From Bacillota bacterium (GTDB taxonomy: Bacteria > Bacillota > Clostridia > Lachnospirales > Lachnospiraceae), in contig JAEZMV010000027.1 in assembly GCA_023414875.1 (NCBI GenBank), positions 1-47,374 of the forward strand: DNA of 47,374 bases. The letters are read 5' to 3'. The first letter of the stretch is position 1; each line of letters starts with the position of its first letter. This document shows, one piece after another, positions 8,279-16,604 of this stretch. The notes under the pieces were generated by a model that was not told the origin of the DNA, searched no databases, and saw only the letters and a program-made list of their open reading frames with translations. The translations under genes and the position numbers were made by a program.

Positions 8279-9151
8279 ATGAAACGAGTTTTTATTACGG
8301 GTGCGGCAGGGCAGCTAGGTCGCTCACTGGATCGGTTGTTTAAGGGGCTTACAGGATATGAATTGTTCCGAACCGATGCACTAAGCAGTGAGGATGGAAG
8401 TATAGAAGCCCTGGATATTACAGAGGAAGCTGTCGTTAGGACTTATGTTATCAATATACAACCTGATATTATCATAAACTGTGCAGCGTTGACCGCGGTA
8501 GATTTATGTGAAACTGAGCAGGATAAAGCTTATCAGATCAATGCACTGGGGCCAAGAAATTTAGCCGTAGCAGCAGAAGAAATCGGTGCTAAGCTAATAC
8601 ATATATCCACGGATTATGTATTTGATGGACAAGGCAGCGAACCTTATACAGAAGAAAAGATTCCGAATCCGATCAGCGTATATGGAAAAACAAAGCAGGC
8701 GGGAGATGAATTTGTCCAACAAAACTGTACGAAATACTTCATCCTTCGTACCGCATGGGTGTATGGAGAAGGAAAGAACTTTGTAAGAACAATGCTACGA
8801 CTTGCTGACAGTGGTAATAGAATTAAGGTGGTTTCAGATCAATACGGTTCACCGACCAGTTCCTTGGAATTAGCCAGAGTCATTTTGTTTTTAATGCAGA
8901 CGGAAAGCTATGGAGTATACCATGCAACCTGCGAGGGTAGTACCAGTTGGTATGAATTTGCCAGAGCAATATTCAGAGAGGCCGGAAAAGAAGTTGAGGT
9001 AGAAGCAATCAAGACCTCTGAATATCCGACACCGGCAAAACGCCCGATGTATTCTGTATTGGATAAAAAAGCTCTGCGCGAGAGACATGGATATGTCATG
9101 AAGAAATGGGAGGATGCACTCAGGGAATATATGCTTGAAAATTCATATTAA
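8279..9151 (+). CDS. rfbD: dTDP-4-dehydrorhamnose reductase
   Basis: This 290-aa RmlD short-chain dehydrogenase performs the final reduction to dTDP-L-rhamnose. It has the nucleotide-binding motif GAAGQLG at residues 8-14, the STDYVFDG strand at 110-117 and the catalytic YGKTK (Tyr135, Lys139). The ATG at 8279, with GGAAGAG upstream, gives the usual MKRVFITGAAGQLG start. The in-frame ATG at 8249 would add ten residues absent from the family. Confidence 0.95.
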   Translation: MKRVFITGAAGQLGRSLDRLFKGLTGYELFRTDALSSEDGSIEALDITEEAVVRTYVINIQPDIIINCAALTAVDLCETEQDKAYQINALGPRNLAVAAEEIGAKLIHISTDYVFDGQGSEPYTEEKIPNPISVYGKTKQAGDEFVQQNCTKYFILRTAWVYGEGKNFVRTMLRLADSGNRIKVVSDQYGSPTSSLELARVILFLMQTESYGVYHATCEGSTSWYEFARAIFREAGKEVEVEAIKTSEYPTPAKRPMYSVLDKKALRERHGYVMKKWEDALREYMLENSY

Positions 9152-9186
9152 CGAATAATCTCACATTAGAAAAAGGGGAAAAATAG

Positions 9187-10263
9187 ATGAGAACCTACCT
9201 AATCACCGGTGGAGCCGGCTTTATTGGATCGAATTTTATTATATATATGCTGAATAAATACAAAGACGAAATCAAGGTGATTAATCTTGATTCGCTTACG
9301 TATGCTGGAAATCTGGAGAATTTAAAATCAGTGGAAGCCAGGAGCAATTATCAGTTTCTTAAGATTGATATCTGTGATAAAGAGGCTGTAAACAAGGTTT
9401 TTGAAAATAATGATATTGACAGAGTGATTCATTTTGCAGCAGAAAGCCATGTGGATCGCAGTATTCGTAATCCGGAAGTGTTTGTTAATACGAATGTTTT
9501 AGGCACTCTTAATTTGGTAAATGCCGCTAAAAATGCATGGGAAACACCGGAGGGTTATCTTTCCGGCAAAAAGTATGTTCAGGTATCAACGGATGAGGTA
9601 TATGGTGCGTTAGAGGACGAAGAGGAATTCTTTTATGAAACTACGCCCTTAGATCCCCATAGTCCATATTCTGCCAGTAAGGCCTCAGCAGATTTGCTTG
9701 TAAAGTCCTACATTGACACCTTCCGGTTTCCGGCTAATATTACCAGATGCAGTAATAATTACGGACCATATCAGTTTCCGGAAAAGTTAATACCATTAAT
9801 GATTAACAATGCATTATCCGGCAAAAAACTCCCGGTTTACGGAACGGGAAAGAATGTCAGGGACTGGCTCTATGTAGAGGATCATGCAAAAGCGATTGAT
9901 TTAGTGGCCGAAAGCGGAAAAATCGGCGAGGTATATAATATCGGTGGGCACAATGAGAAAAGAAATATTGAAATTGTAACTACAATTATTGATACTCTCC
10001 TGGAGATACTTCCTGCCGAGGATTTAAGGAGGGATCATATCAGTCATGAACTGATTCATTATGTAGAGGATCGTAAGGGTCATGATTTCCGCTATGCAAT
10101 TGCTCCCGATAAGATAAAAGCGGAGCTTGGCTGGGAGCCTGAAACACCGTTTCATAAGGGTATAAGATTAACCATTGCCTGGTATCTTAACAATATGGAA
10201 TGGATGGAGCATGTAACAAAAGGTGATTATCAGAAGTACTACAGTGAGATGTATCAGGTGTAA
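9187..10263 (+). CDS. rfbB: dTDP-glucose 4,6-dehydratase
   Basis: This 358-aa RmlB uses NAD to convert dTDP-glucose to dTDP-4-keto-6-deoxyglucose. It shows GGAGFIGSN at residues 8-16, the VSTDEVYG motif (Thr135, Asp136, Glu137) and the Tyr161-x3-Lys165 pair (YSASK). Length and order complete the four-gene rhamnose pathway. Glycosyltransferases that use the product are not in the window. Confidence 0.96.
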   Translation: MRTYLITGGAGFIGSNFIIYMLNKYKDEIKVINLDSLTYAGNLENLKSVEARSNYQFLKIDICDKEAVNKVFENNDIDRVIHFAAESHVDRSIRNPEVFVNTNVLGTLNLVNAAKNAWETPEGYLSGKKYVQVSTDEVYGALEDEEEFFYETTPLDPHSPYSASKASADLLVKSYIDTFRFPANITRCSNNYGPYQFPEKLIPLMINNALSGKKLPVYGTGKNVRDWLYVEDHAKAIDLVAESGKIGEVYNIGGHNEKRNIEIVTTIIDTLLEILPAEDLRRDHISHELIHYVEDRKGHDFRYAIAPDKIKAELGWEPETPFHKGIRLTIAWYLNNMEWMEHVTKGDYQKYYSEMYQV

Positions 10264-10379
10264 GGTATCAAGGTATTAGGATCAGTAATATGATAATCTT
10301 TATGTGGGATGAGAATTAGAGAGAATATAGAATAAACAGTATTATTATAAATGCTGATATAGAAAGGCTTGGTGCTGGC

Positions 10380-11120
10380 ATGAGATATGAGGAATTTACA
10401 ATAGAAGGCCGTAATGCGGTCATGGAGGCATTCCGCTCAGGGAAAACAATCGATCGCCTATTTGTGCTCGATGGCTGTCAGGATGGACCGGTAAAGTCCA
10501 TCGTTAGGGAGGCAAAAAAGACGGATTGCATTATTACCTATGTTAAAAAAGAACGCTTGGACCAGATGTCCGAGACGGAAAAGCATCAGGGAGTAATGGC
10601 GTATGCGGCTGCATATGAATATGCGGAAGTGGAGGATATCCTAAAGGCGGCAGAAGAAAAAAATGAGCCTCCGTTTATCGTACTATTAGATAGCATAGAG
10701 GATCCCCATAATCTTGGAGCAATTATAAGAACTGCTCATCAGGCCGGAGCTCATGGTATCATCATCCCTAAGAGGCGCGCGGTTGGTCTTACTGCCACTG
10801 TGGCTAAGGTATCAGCTGGAGCAATCAACTACCTGCCGGTAGCTAAGGTTACTAATTTATCAGTCACAATTGAAGAGTTAAAGGAAAAGGGATTGTGGTT
10901 TGTCTGCGCAGACATGGAAGGTGACCTGATGTATAAGGTAAACCTAAAGGGAGCAATCGGTTTAGTAATCGGTAGTGAAGGTGAGGGTGTCGGCAGACTC
11001 ATAAAAGAAAAATGTGACTTCACCGCAAAGATACCGATGTTTGGTAAAGTCGATTCCTTGAATGCATCCGTAGCTATGGGAATTATGGCATATGAAATAG
11101 TAAGACAGAGAATGAATTAG
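10380..11120 (+). CDS. rlmB: 23S rRNA (guanosine-2'-O-)-methyltransferase
   Basis: This 246-aa SpoU/TrmH-family enzyme has an N-terminal substrate-binding domain (1-75) and a SPOUT domain. The three SPOUT motifs are DSIEDPHNLGAIIRTA, IGSEGEGVGRLI near residue 198 and SLNASVAMGI near 227. It should 2'-O-methylate the 23S rRNA guanosine modified by RlmB. It sits 6 bp before rae1 and two genes before sigH, matching the Bacillus yacO-yacP-sigH order. An unassigned TrmH-type target remains possible. Confidence 0.9.
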   Translation: MRYEEFTIEGRNAVMEAFRSGKTIDRLFVLDGCQDGPVKSIVREAKKTDCIITYVKKERLDQMSETEKHQGVMAYAAAYEYAEVEDILKAAEEKNEPPFIVLLDSIEDPHNLGAIIRTAHQAGAHGIIIPKRRAVGLTATVAKVSAGAINYLPVAKVTNLSVTIEELKEKGLWFVCADMEGDLMYKVNLKGAIGLVIGSEGEGVGRLIKEKCDFTAKIPMFGKVDSLNASVAMGIMAYEIVRQRMN

Positions 11121-11126
11121 CAAAGG

Positions 11127-11651
11127 ATGATAGAATTGACAAAGGATTACCTGCTGGTGGATGGTTATAATATCATATTTGCCTGGAAGGATCTGAAAGA
11201 ACTTGCAGAACATAATTTAGAGGCTGCCAGAATCAGACTTGCCGATATCTTATGTAATTATCAGGGCTTTAAAAAGAATGAGGTCATCCTGGTATTTGAC
11301 GGATACAAGACAAAAGGTAATTTGGGCAGTGTGATACATTATAACAATATTGATATCGTTTATACGAAAGAAGCAGAAACCGCGGATCAATTTATTGAAG
11401 CTGTATCACAGCAGATGGCTAGAGATTATCGGATACGAGTTGCAACTTCGGATGGATTAGAGCAGATGATTATTCTTGCCAGGGGAGCAACTAGAATTAC
11501 AGCAAGAGAACTTCGCCGTGAAATAAATGATGCAGAAAAAGAAATTAAAACCATATATGAGACAAAATCGAAGAGCAAAAAAAATCTCCTGATGGACAAT
11601 CTTCCACCGGAGATGGCCGAAATTTTAGAAAAAATGAGACTAGGAGAGTAA
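11127..11651 (+). CDS. rae1: NYN-domain ribosome-associated endoribonuclease (YacP/Rae1-like)
   Basis: This 174-aa NYN/PIN-like protein matches B. subtilis YacP, known as Rae1, which cleaves mRNA in the ribosomal A site. Conserved acidic residues lie in LLVDGYNIIF (Asp12), VFDGY and the EAETADQFIE segment. A basic helical tail follows. Tight spacing to rlmB and sigH supports the assignment by synteny. Confidence 0.9.
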   Translation: MIELTKDYLLVDGYNIIFAWKDLKELAEHNLEAARIRLADILCNYQGFKKNEVILVFDGYKTKGNLGSVIHYNNIDIVYTKEAETADQFIEAVSQQMARDYRIRVATSDGLEQMIILARGATRITARELRREINDAEKEIKTIYETKSKSKKNLLMDNLPPEMAEILEKMRLGE

Positions 11652-11662
11652 GGAGGTTATCT

Positions 11663-12298
11663 ATGATGAATACTGTTACAATATATGATTCATTAAATGA
11701 CGAAGAAATTGTAAGCAGAATTCAAAATGGGGATCAACCTGCCATTGACTACCTACTTGAAAAATATAAATATCTTGTTCGAAATAAAGCTAAGACACTG
11801 TATCTAATCGGAGGAGATAAGGACGATTTAATCCAGGAGGGCATGATTGGTTTATACAAAGCCATACGCGATTACCAATCGAATAAAGACAACTCCTTTT
11901 TTAACTTCGCAGACCTGTGTATATCAAGACAGATTTATAGTGCTATTAAGGCGTCCAACCGAAAGAAGAATATCCCGCTAAATACATACATATCGCTGGA
12001 TACCCCGGCATATGGGGAAAACAGCGATACGGAAGAGAAGCAAACTTTAGTTGACATAATACACCAAAATTATATATCGAATCCAGAGGAATTAGTTATT
12101 GACAAAGAGAATACCAGTATGATAGAATATGAACTTGTAAGGCGTCTGAGCGACTTAGAGAAACAAGTTTTAGGCTTGTATATGCAGGATTTACGGTATA
12201 TTCAGATTGCGGAAGTACTTGGGAAAGAACCAAAGACAATCGATAACGCATTGACAAGAATTAAGACAAAGTTGAACCAGGTACTGAAGGTGATGTAA
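11663..12298 (+). CDS. sigH: RNA polymerase sigma-H factor
   Basis: This 211-aa sigma-70 family factor directs transition-state and early sporulation genes. Region 2 includes the YKYLVRNKAKTLYLIGGD and DLIQEGMIGLYKAIRDY segments. Region 4 is the C-terminal LGLYMQDLRYIQIAEVLG helix-turn-helix. AGGAGGT at 11651-11657 serves adjacent ATGs at 11663 and 11666, and the latter has the better spacing. It is the third gene of rlmB-rae1-sigH. Confidence 0.93.
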   Translation: MMNTVTIYDSLNDEEIVSRIQNGDQPAIDYLLEKYKYLVRNKAKTLYLIGGDKDDLIQEGMIGLYKAIRDYQSNKDNSFFNFADLCISRQIYSAIKASNRKKNIPLNTYISLDTPAYGENSDTEEKQTLVDIIHQNYISNPEELVIDKENTSMIEYELVRRLSDLEKQVLGLYMQDLRYIQIAEVLGKEPKTIDNALTRIKTKLNQVLKVM

Positions 12299-12426
12299 GC
12301 TGTTTTCTTTGAACTGAGTACGGCATCTGAGATATTTATTATATTTCGGAAGGTATATCTAGGACAGTACAGATTACTTTACATCGATAAGCGTCATGCA
12401 TATTTGCGATAAAACTATTATTATCT

Positions 12427-12498
12427 GCTGTTGTAGCTCAGTGGTAGAGCACTTCATTGGTAATGAAGAGGTCGGGGGTCCGACTCCCCTCAACAGCT
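12427..12498 (+). tRNA. tRNA-Thr (anticodon GGT)
   Basis: The cloverleaf is complete. The acceptor is GCTGTTG/CAACAGC, the D-arm GCTC/GAGC and the anticodon stem CTTCA/TGAAG, with loop TTGGTAA (anticodon 12459-12461). The T-stem is GGGGG/CCCCT. CCA is not encoded. The T-loop reads TCCGACT, with C instead of the near-universal T at position 55. Confidence 0.95.
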
Positions 12499-12544
12499 TT
12501 CCGCTCTTTCCTTATCTTAGTTATAGGGGGAGAACCGGAGTTAT

Positions 12545-12619
12545 CGAGGTGTGGCTCAGCTTGGCTAGAGCGCTACGTTAGGGACGTAGAGGCCGCAGGT
12601 TCAAATCCTGTCACCTCGA
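12545..12619 (+). tRNA. tRNA-Pro (anticodon AGG)
   Basis: The acceptor is CGAGGTG/CACCTCG with A73. The anticodon stem is CTACG/CGTAG with loop TTAGGGA, giving anticodon AGG at 12580-12582. The T-arm is GCAGG-TTCAAAT-CCTGT. The body closely matches bacterial tRNA-Pro, including G37. A34 would need deamination to inosine for wobble decoding. CCA is not encoded. Confidence 0.93.
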
Positions 12620-12689
12620 TTATTTTATTAGAGATTTGAACTCTTTCAAAATCGATTACCTGATTAAATTAAATACTTATGAGTAATTC

Positions 12690-12718
12690 ACGGTTGAACT
12701 ATTTCAATCGTTTTTTTT
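12690..12718 (+). terminator. Terminator after tRNA pair
   Basis: ACGGTTGAA pairs with TTCAATCGT with one G-T wobble across a short loop, followed by eight Ts. Confidence 0.85.
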
Positions 12719-13040
12719 ATAGCTTTTTGTGGCTCTATGTCAAGACTTAGGGTGGGCTTCTGATCTTTGTCAAGTGTGTTTGAATCCCCCCTCAAATACT
12801 GAATGAAGAGCTGATTTTATGTTATATAGAAGTTTATCCTATATGATAGAAACCCTCTGGGAGCTTGGAAGAATTTGAAGGCGCATAATAAGATGGTACT
12901 AAGTTCTTCCTTGTTTTGAATGGAAGTATGTGGTAGGATAATCCTTGATAAGGAAGCATGTAATTCATCAAAGTTGACAGCAGGTTCTTATATGGTCTGA
13001 GGAATGATGGTAGTAAATTGTGATACAAGGAGTTAGAGAT
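12719..13040. other. Gene-free spacer with possible mobile-element scar
   Basis: There is no gene. TGTCAAG occurs twice (near 12738 and 12769). A C-tract motif at 12786-12825 recurs at 42269-42315. The stretch may be a relic of an insertion, but no transposase remains. Confidence 0.35.
12786..12825. repeat. C-tract repeat, copy 1
   Basis: CCCCCCTCAAATACTG is followed by GAAGAGCTGATTTTATG. The copy at 42269 reads CCCCTCAAGCACTG then GAAGAGCTATTTTAGTTTATG in the same orientation. Both are intergenic. Confidence 0.5.
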
Positions 13041-14018
13041 ATGGAAGATTATCAGATGAATTTATTTGATGAAGATTCGAGAATGTTGGGTACTTTGAAG
13101 GAAACCTCTATCAAGGAAATCTCAGGAGATAAATCAGTTAAGATAAAAAGCATTATCTCAGCTTCCAGAAGAACCGATATTCCGGCTTTTTACTATGATT
13201 GGCTTCAGAGTTCGCTTCAACACGGGAGTGTTGAAATTCCTAACCCCATTTATCAGAATAAAACCTATCACGTGGACTTAAGATCGGAGAGTGTACATTC
13301 AATCGTGCTATGGAGCAAGGATTTTAGTAACGTTGTAAAGGAGCCGGGTTATCTTAATAACTATAATCTATATTTCCAATATACAGTGAATCATTATTCC
13401 AAGCTACTTGAGCCCAGGGTACCCGAATATAAACATACATTACGGGTAATTGAGGGTTTATTAAAGAGGTATCATCCCAGACAATTTAATATTCGCTTTG
13501 ATCCCATTATAATTTCTCAGAGAGGTGAGATTAGTCCGACTCCGGATAAGCCCGATTATGCAAGGTTACTTGTATTTGAACAGCTATGTAAAGACATCAG
13601 GGCACTTGGAATGGAAGAATGTCGTGTTACTACCTCCTATTTAGCTTTATACGGACATGTTTTGAGATGCCTTGAACATAGCGATTTAGATATTTTACAC
13701 CTGAATGAAGAGAATCAGATTATATTTTTTAGCCAAATGGTTCAGATTGCAGATCAATATGGGATCACCTTATATTCCTGTGCCAGTCCCGTCCTGGAAC
13801 GGGTTGAGGGGATGAAAATAGGGCATTGTATTGACGGTGAATTATTAGAGCAATTATTTGGGGGCAGAGTTAAGAAAAGTAAAGATACGGGTCAAAGAAA
13901 AGCCTGCGGGTGCACCGTTAGTAGGGAGATCGGAATTTATTCCAGAAGTGAGAACGGCATGAAGTGCCTGCATGGATGTAGCTATTGTTATATTATGGGG
14001 AAGGAAGCGCACCTATGA
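13041..14018 (+). CDS. DUF1848 family protein, Cys-rich C-terminus
   Basis: This 325-aa protein contains the DUF1848 signature ISASRRTDIPAFYYDW and the VHSIVLWSKDF segment. The C-terminus carries CGC, then CLHGCSYCY, an arrangement suited to a metal or Fe-S site. The biochemical function is unknown. The ATG at 13041 is chosen because AAGGAG (13028-13033) lies 7 nt upstream, while the GTG at 13020 lacks an SD. The stop overlaps the start of the WYL regulator (ATGA), so the two are translationally coupled. Confidence 0.82.
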   Translation: MEDYQMNLFDEDSRMLGTLKETSIKEISGDKSVKIKSIISASRRTDIPAFYYDWLQSSLQHGSVEIPNPIYQNKTYHVDLRSESVHSIVLWSKDFSNVVKEPGYLNNYNLYFQYTVNHYSKLLEPRVPEYKHTLRVIEGLLKRYHPRQFNIRFDPIIISQRGEISPTPDKPDYARLLVFEQLCKDIRALGMEECRVTTSYLALYGHVLRCLEHSDLDILHLNEENQIIFFSQMVQIADQYGITLYSCASPVLERVEGMKIGHCIDGELLEQLFGGRVKKSKDTGQRKACGCTVSREIGIYSRSENGMKCLHGCSYCYIMGKEAHL

Positions 14019-14926
14019 AAATTGACCGATTACTTGGTATTGTTATGATTTTACTTCAAAAGGATAAGGTTACGGCTCCTTATCTGGCTGAACGCTTCGA
14101 GGTATCCAGAAGGACCATCAATAGGGATATTGAAGATCTATGCTTGGCAGGTATTCCTATCATAACCACTCAGGGTGGACAGGGAGGAATTTCAATTGCT
14201 GACGGTTATAAGGTAGATAAAAGTGTTCTGACCTATGATGAGATGCAAAATGTTGTTATGGGATTAAAGGTTTTGGACAGCATTTCTTCCAAAACTCAGA
14301 CAGATCAGCTATTGAACAAATTCTTTGTAAAACCGAACAATATATTGTCAATACGTGACAGTATCATTATTAATTTATCCTCACATTATAAAGGCGGACT
14401 TAACGATAAAATCTCTTTAATAAAGAGTGCTGTCATGAAGAATACCAGAATTACTTTTCGGTATTACAGCAGCAAGGGAGATAGTATTCGGAGGATTGAA
14501 CCTTACTATCTTACATTCCAATGGTCAGCCTGGTATGTCTTTGGGTACTGTTTGGATAAGGAGGATTTTCGCCTATTTAAGCTAAATCGGTTATGGGAAC
14601 TAAAGGATACTTCTGAAGTCTTCATACCAAGAGAGATACCGGAGGATAGTAAGGATTTTGATAAATATTTTACCAATCATATTCAGGTTACTCTACTATT
14701 TGATGAGAGTGTAAGGTACCGCCTGATCGATGATCACGGAGTGGATTGCTATACAGTGAATGCTGAAGGGAAGCTGTTGTTTAGAATGAGCTTTACCAAC
14801 AAGGATTTTATGATTAGCTGGATATTGGGTTTTGGTGATAAAGTAGAGGTTCTCTATCCAAAGACTCTTAAACTGGAGATAAAAGAGATTGCAGAAAATA
14901 TTTTAAAACATTATACACGAACATGA
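14015..14926 (+). CDS. HTH/WYL-domain transcriptional regulator
   Basis: This 303-aa YafY-type regulator has an N-terminal HTH_11 domain (about 1-60, APYLAERFEVSRRTINRDIE) and a WYL domain (about 130-210). Its core is RRIEPYYLTFQWSAWYVFGY. WYL domains bind small ligands or nucleic acid and occur in regulators of DNA-damage and defence genes. The start overlaps the DUF1848 stop by 4 bp, and a GGGGAAGGAAG SD lies inside that gene. The ligand is unknown. Confidence 0.88.
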   Translation: MKIDRLLGIVMILLQKDKVTAPYLAERFEVSRRTINRDIEDLCLAGIPIITTQGGQGGISIADGYKVDKSVLTYDEMQNVVMGLKVLDSISSKTQTDQLLNKFFVKPNNILSIRDSIIINLSSHYKGGLNDKISLIKSAVMKNTRITFRYYSSKGDSIRRIEPYYLTFQWSAWYVFGYCLDKEDFRLFKLNRLWELKDTSEVFIPREIPEDSKDFDKYFTNHIQVTLLFDESVRYRLIDDHGVDCYTVNAEGKLLFRMSFTNKDFMISWILGFGDKVEVLYPKTLKLEIKEIAENILKHYTRT

Positions 14927-14946
14927 CATACCTTTGTCATGTTTTT
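14921..14946 (+). terminator. Terminator overlapping WYL stop codon
   Basis: ACATGACA (14921) pairs with TGTCATGT (14935), followed by five Ts. The stop codon lies inside the left arm. Confidence 0.85.
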
Positions 14947-14950
14947 GGTT

Positions 14951-14956
14951 TATAAT
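14951..14956 (+). promoter_or_regulatory. -10 element for AlkZ-like gene
   Basis: A perfect TATAAT lies 28 bp before the ATG. No good -35 occurs at 16-18 bp because the terminator occupies that place, so strength is uncertain. Confidence 0.4.
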
Positions 14957-14983
14957 AGTCAGTAAAAGAAAGGACTACGATCT

Positions 14984-16042
14984 ATGTTGACTTGGAATGA
15001 TATTTTATCTCTTCGGTTGCAGAGGCAGCATTTACAGAGCGCAGTCAGCCGGGAGCATTATGATCAGCTATATCTTGACATGTCCCCGGTGCCTACCAGG
15101 TATTGGACTGCCCCGGGAGATCCACCGACCCTACCGGCGCATGTGGATTTTGACGATTATGACTATAATTCCTGTAGAAGAGCAAAACGCAGCCTACTCA
15201 AGGGCCGTTTTGCAGGAGGGGCAATCGCCTATGTGACGAAGGAGGACCTGGAGCTATTTGCCTGCCTGTATAAGAAAGAGGTGCTAGAATTTACACTAAT
15301 TCAAGCAGAGCTCTTAGAGCTGTTGAGGCAGGAAGGACCGATGAATATTCAGTTGATGAAGGAGCTGACAGGACTTCTGGTTAAGGAAATCACCCCTGCA
15401 CTTCATAAGCTTCAGGAAGCATTCGTACTCTATGAGGATCAGTTAGATAATGAAGGTGATCGTGGCTGGTATCTATTTGAAAGTGAGTTTCCAGAGGTGG
15501 ATATAGATCGCTATACGAAGTTAGAAGCCTTAAAGCAAGTGTTACCACGTGCGGCGAGGCTGCTGATATTCTCGAATGAGGAGCTGTTGAAATCTTATTA
15601 TCGGTTACCTATGAAGTTAATAAAGGAAGCTATTTTTGAATTGGTGGAAGAGAAGGTTCTTTTACCGGTGACGCTGGAAGAAAGAAGCGGTTATCTTTTG
15701 ATGGAAGATAAGGGGTTATTGCATCAAGAGTTAGTGACAGCTGTGGAACAAAGGGTTGTATTGCTACAGAGAAATGATTTTATGGTGAGAACCTATGCCG
15801 AGCATTTGAAAGAAGCTTTTCCATCAGAATGGGATGTACTTTATTATCTTTTGATTGGCAGAGAAATTCACGGAGCGGTAGTAGGACGATTTAAATTCGG
15901 ACCTCATATCATTGAAGATATTGTTCTTGATTTAAGCACAGAAGAGCAGGTGAAATGGCAGGAGGAAATCCTAACCGCAGTGTATGAGGTATTTGATCGG
16001 GAGACTAGTCCGGTAAAGAGATTTGCAGGAAAGAAGATATAA
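14984..16042 (+). CDS. AlkZ/YcaQ-like winged-helix protein
   Basis: This 352-aa soluble protein resembles the HTH_42 (PF06224) winged-helix proteins, which include the AlkZ/YcaQ DNA glycosylases acting on crosslinks and alkylated bases. Support comes from LSLRLQRQHL near the N-terminus and the C-terminal VLLQRNDFMVRTYAEHLKEA. A following segment, LIGREIHGAVVGRFKFGPH, also fits. I cannot identify the catalytic QxQ or QxD motif, so glycosylase activity is not claimed. Its own -10 and upstream terminator make it a separate unit. Confidence 0.45.
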   Translation: MLTWNDILSLRLQRQHLQSAVSREHYDQLYLDMSPVPTRYWTAPGDPPTLPAHVDFDDYDYNSCRRAKRSLLKGRFAGGAIAYVTKEDLELFACLYKKEVLEFTLIQAELLELLRQEGPMNIQLMKELTGLLVKEITPALHKLQEAFVLYEDQLDNEGDRGWYLFESEFPEVDIDRYTKLEALKQVLPRAARLLIFSNEELLKSYYRLPMKLIKEAIFELVEEKVLLPVTLEERSGYLLMEDKGLLHQELVTAVEQRVVLLQRNDFMVRTYAEHLKEAFPSEWDVLYYLLIGREIHGAVVGRFKFGPHIIEDIVLDLSTEEQVKWQEEILTAVYEVFDRETSPVKRFAGKKI

Positions 16043-16048
16043 GTGTCT

Positions 16049-16077
16049 TACAATTTCCTTGGGCCATGGAATTGTAG
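16049..16077 (+). terminator. Hairpin after AlkZ-like gene
   Basis: TACAATTTCC pairs with GGAATTGTA, with one bulged T, 7 bp after the stop. There is no T-run, so it may stabilise the mRNA rather than terminate. Confidence 0.4.
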
Positions 16078-16156
16078 ATACTCTAGAGAAAGCAGATCAT
16101 ATCATTATTTTTCCAGTAAGTAATTCGAGATAAATATAGAGAGGAGCAAAAGAGCC

Positions 16157-16531
16157 ATGATAACCTATCATGATATCCAGGAGTATTGCTTGTCTAAGCC
16201 TGGTTCATATAAAGCATGTCCCTTTGGGCCATTTCCGATCTGCTTTAAGGTCGGTAACCGGATTTTTCTGGAATGGTACCCTGATGATGATAAGATAACG
16301 CTTCGATGTGAACCATTATTGGCTGATTTTTATCGGAGAAGCTATCCGGGTATCGTTATCCCCGGTTATCACTGTCCAGATCGGCAAAAGCCCTATAAGA
16401 ACACCGTTTATTTGAATGGAGAGATTAAGGATAGCCTTGTGTATGATATGCTCGATCATTCTTATGAGGAGGCCGTCAAACGTTTGAAGAAGAAAGAACG
16501 GATTGAGTTAAGGTTAATTGCTAAAAAATAA
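16157..16531 (+). CDS. MmcQ/YjbR family protein
   Basis: This 124-aa protein matches the YjbR (CyaY-like fold) family: PGSYKACPFGPFPICFKVGN near the N-terminus, EWYPDDDKITLRCEP, and a C-terminal LDHSYEEAVKRLKKKER helix. Members are described as putative DNA-binding proteins, with poorly known roles. The start has a GAGGAG SD. Confidence 0.85.
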   Translation: MITYHDIQEYCLSKPGSYKACPFGPFPICFKVGNRIFLEWYPDDDKITLRCEPLLADFYRRSYPGIVIPGYHCPDRQKPYKNTVYLNGEIKDSLVYDMLDHSYEEAVKRLKKKERIELRLIAKK

Positions 16532-16534
16532 CTG

Positions 16535-16563
16535 TTGACAATGCATTTTTATTAAGGTATACT
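16535..16563 (+). promoter_or_regulatory. Consensus promoter of met leader
   Basis: TTGACA (16535-16540), a 17-bp spacer and TATACT (16558-16563) form a near-perfect sigma-A promoter. It begins just after the YjbR gene and drives the leader-peptide region. Confidence 0.85.
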
Positions 16564-16604
16564 AGGCCAATCAAAATAATAGGGATTAAACAGGAGGGAA
16601 TACA

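Noticed and set aside
12396..12639. Short frames of 60-61 codons over the tRNA genes
   Set aside because: They overlap two clear tRNA cloverleaves and have no SD.
12719..12785. Insertion sequence with TGTCAAG ends
   Set aside because: Two direct copies of TGTCAAG are not terminal inverted repeats and no transposase or target duplication is present.
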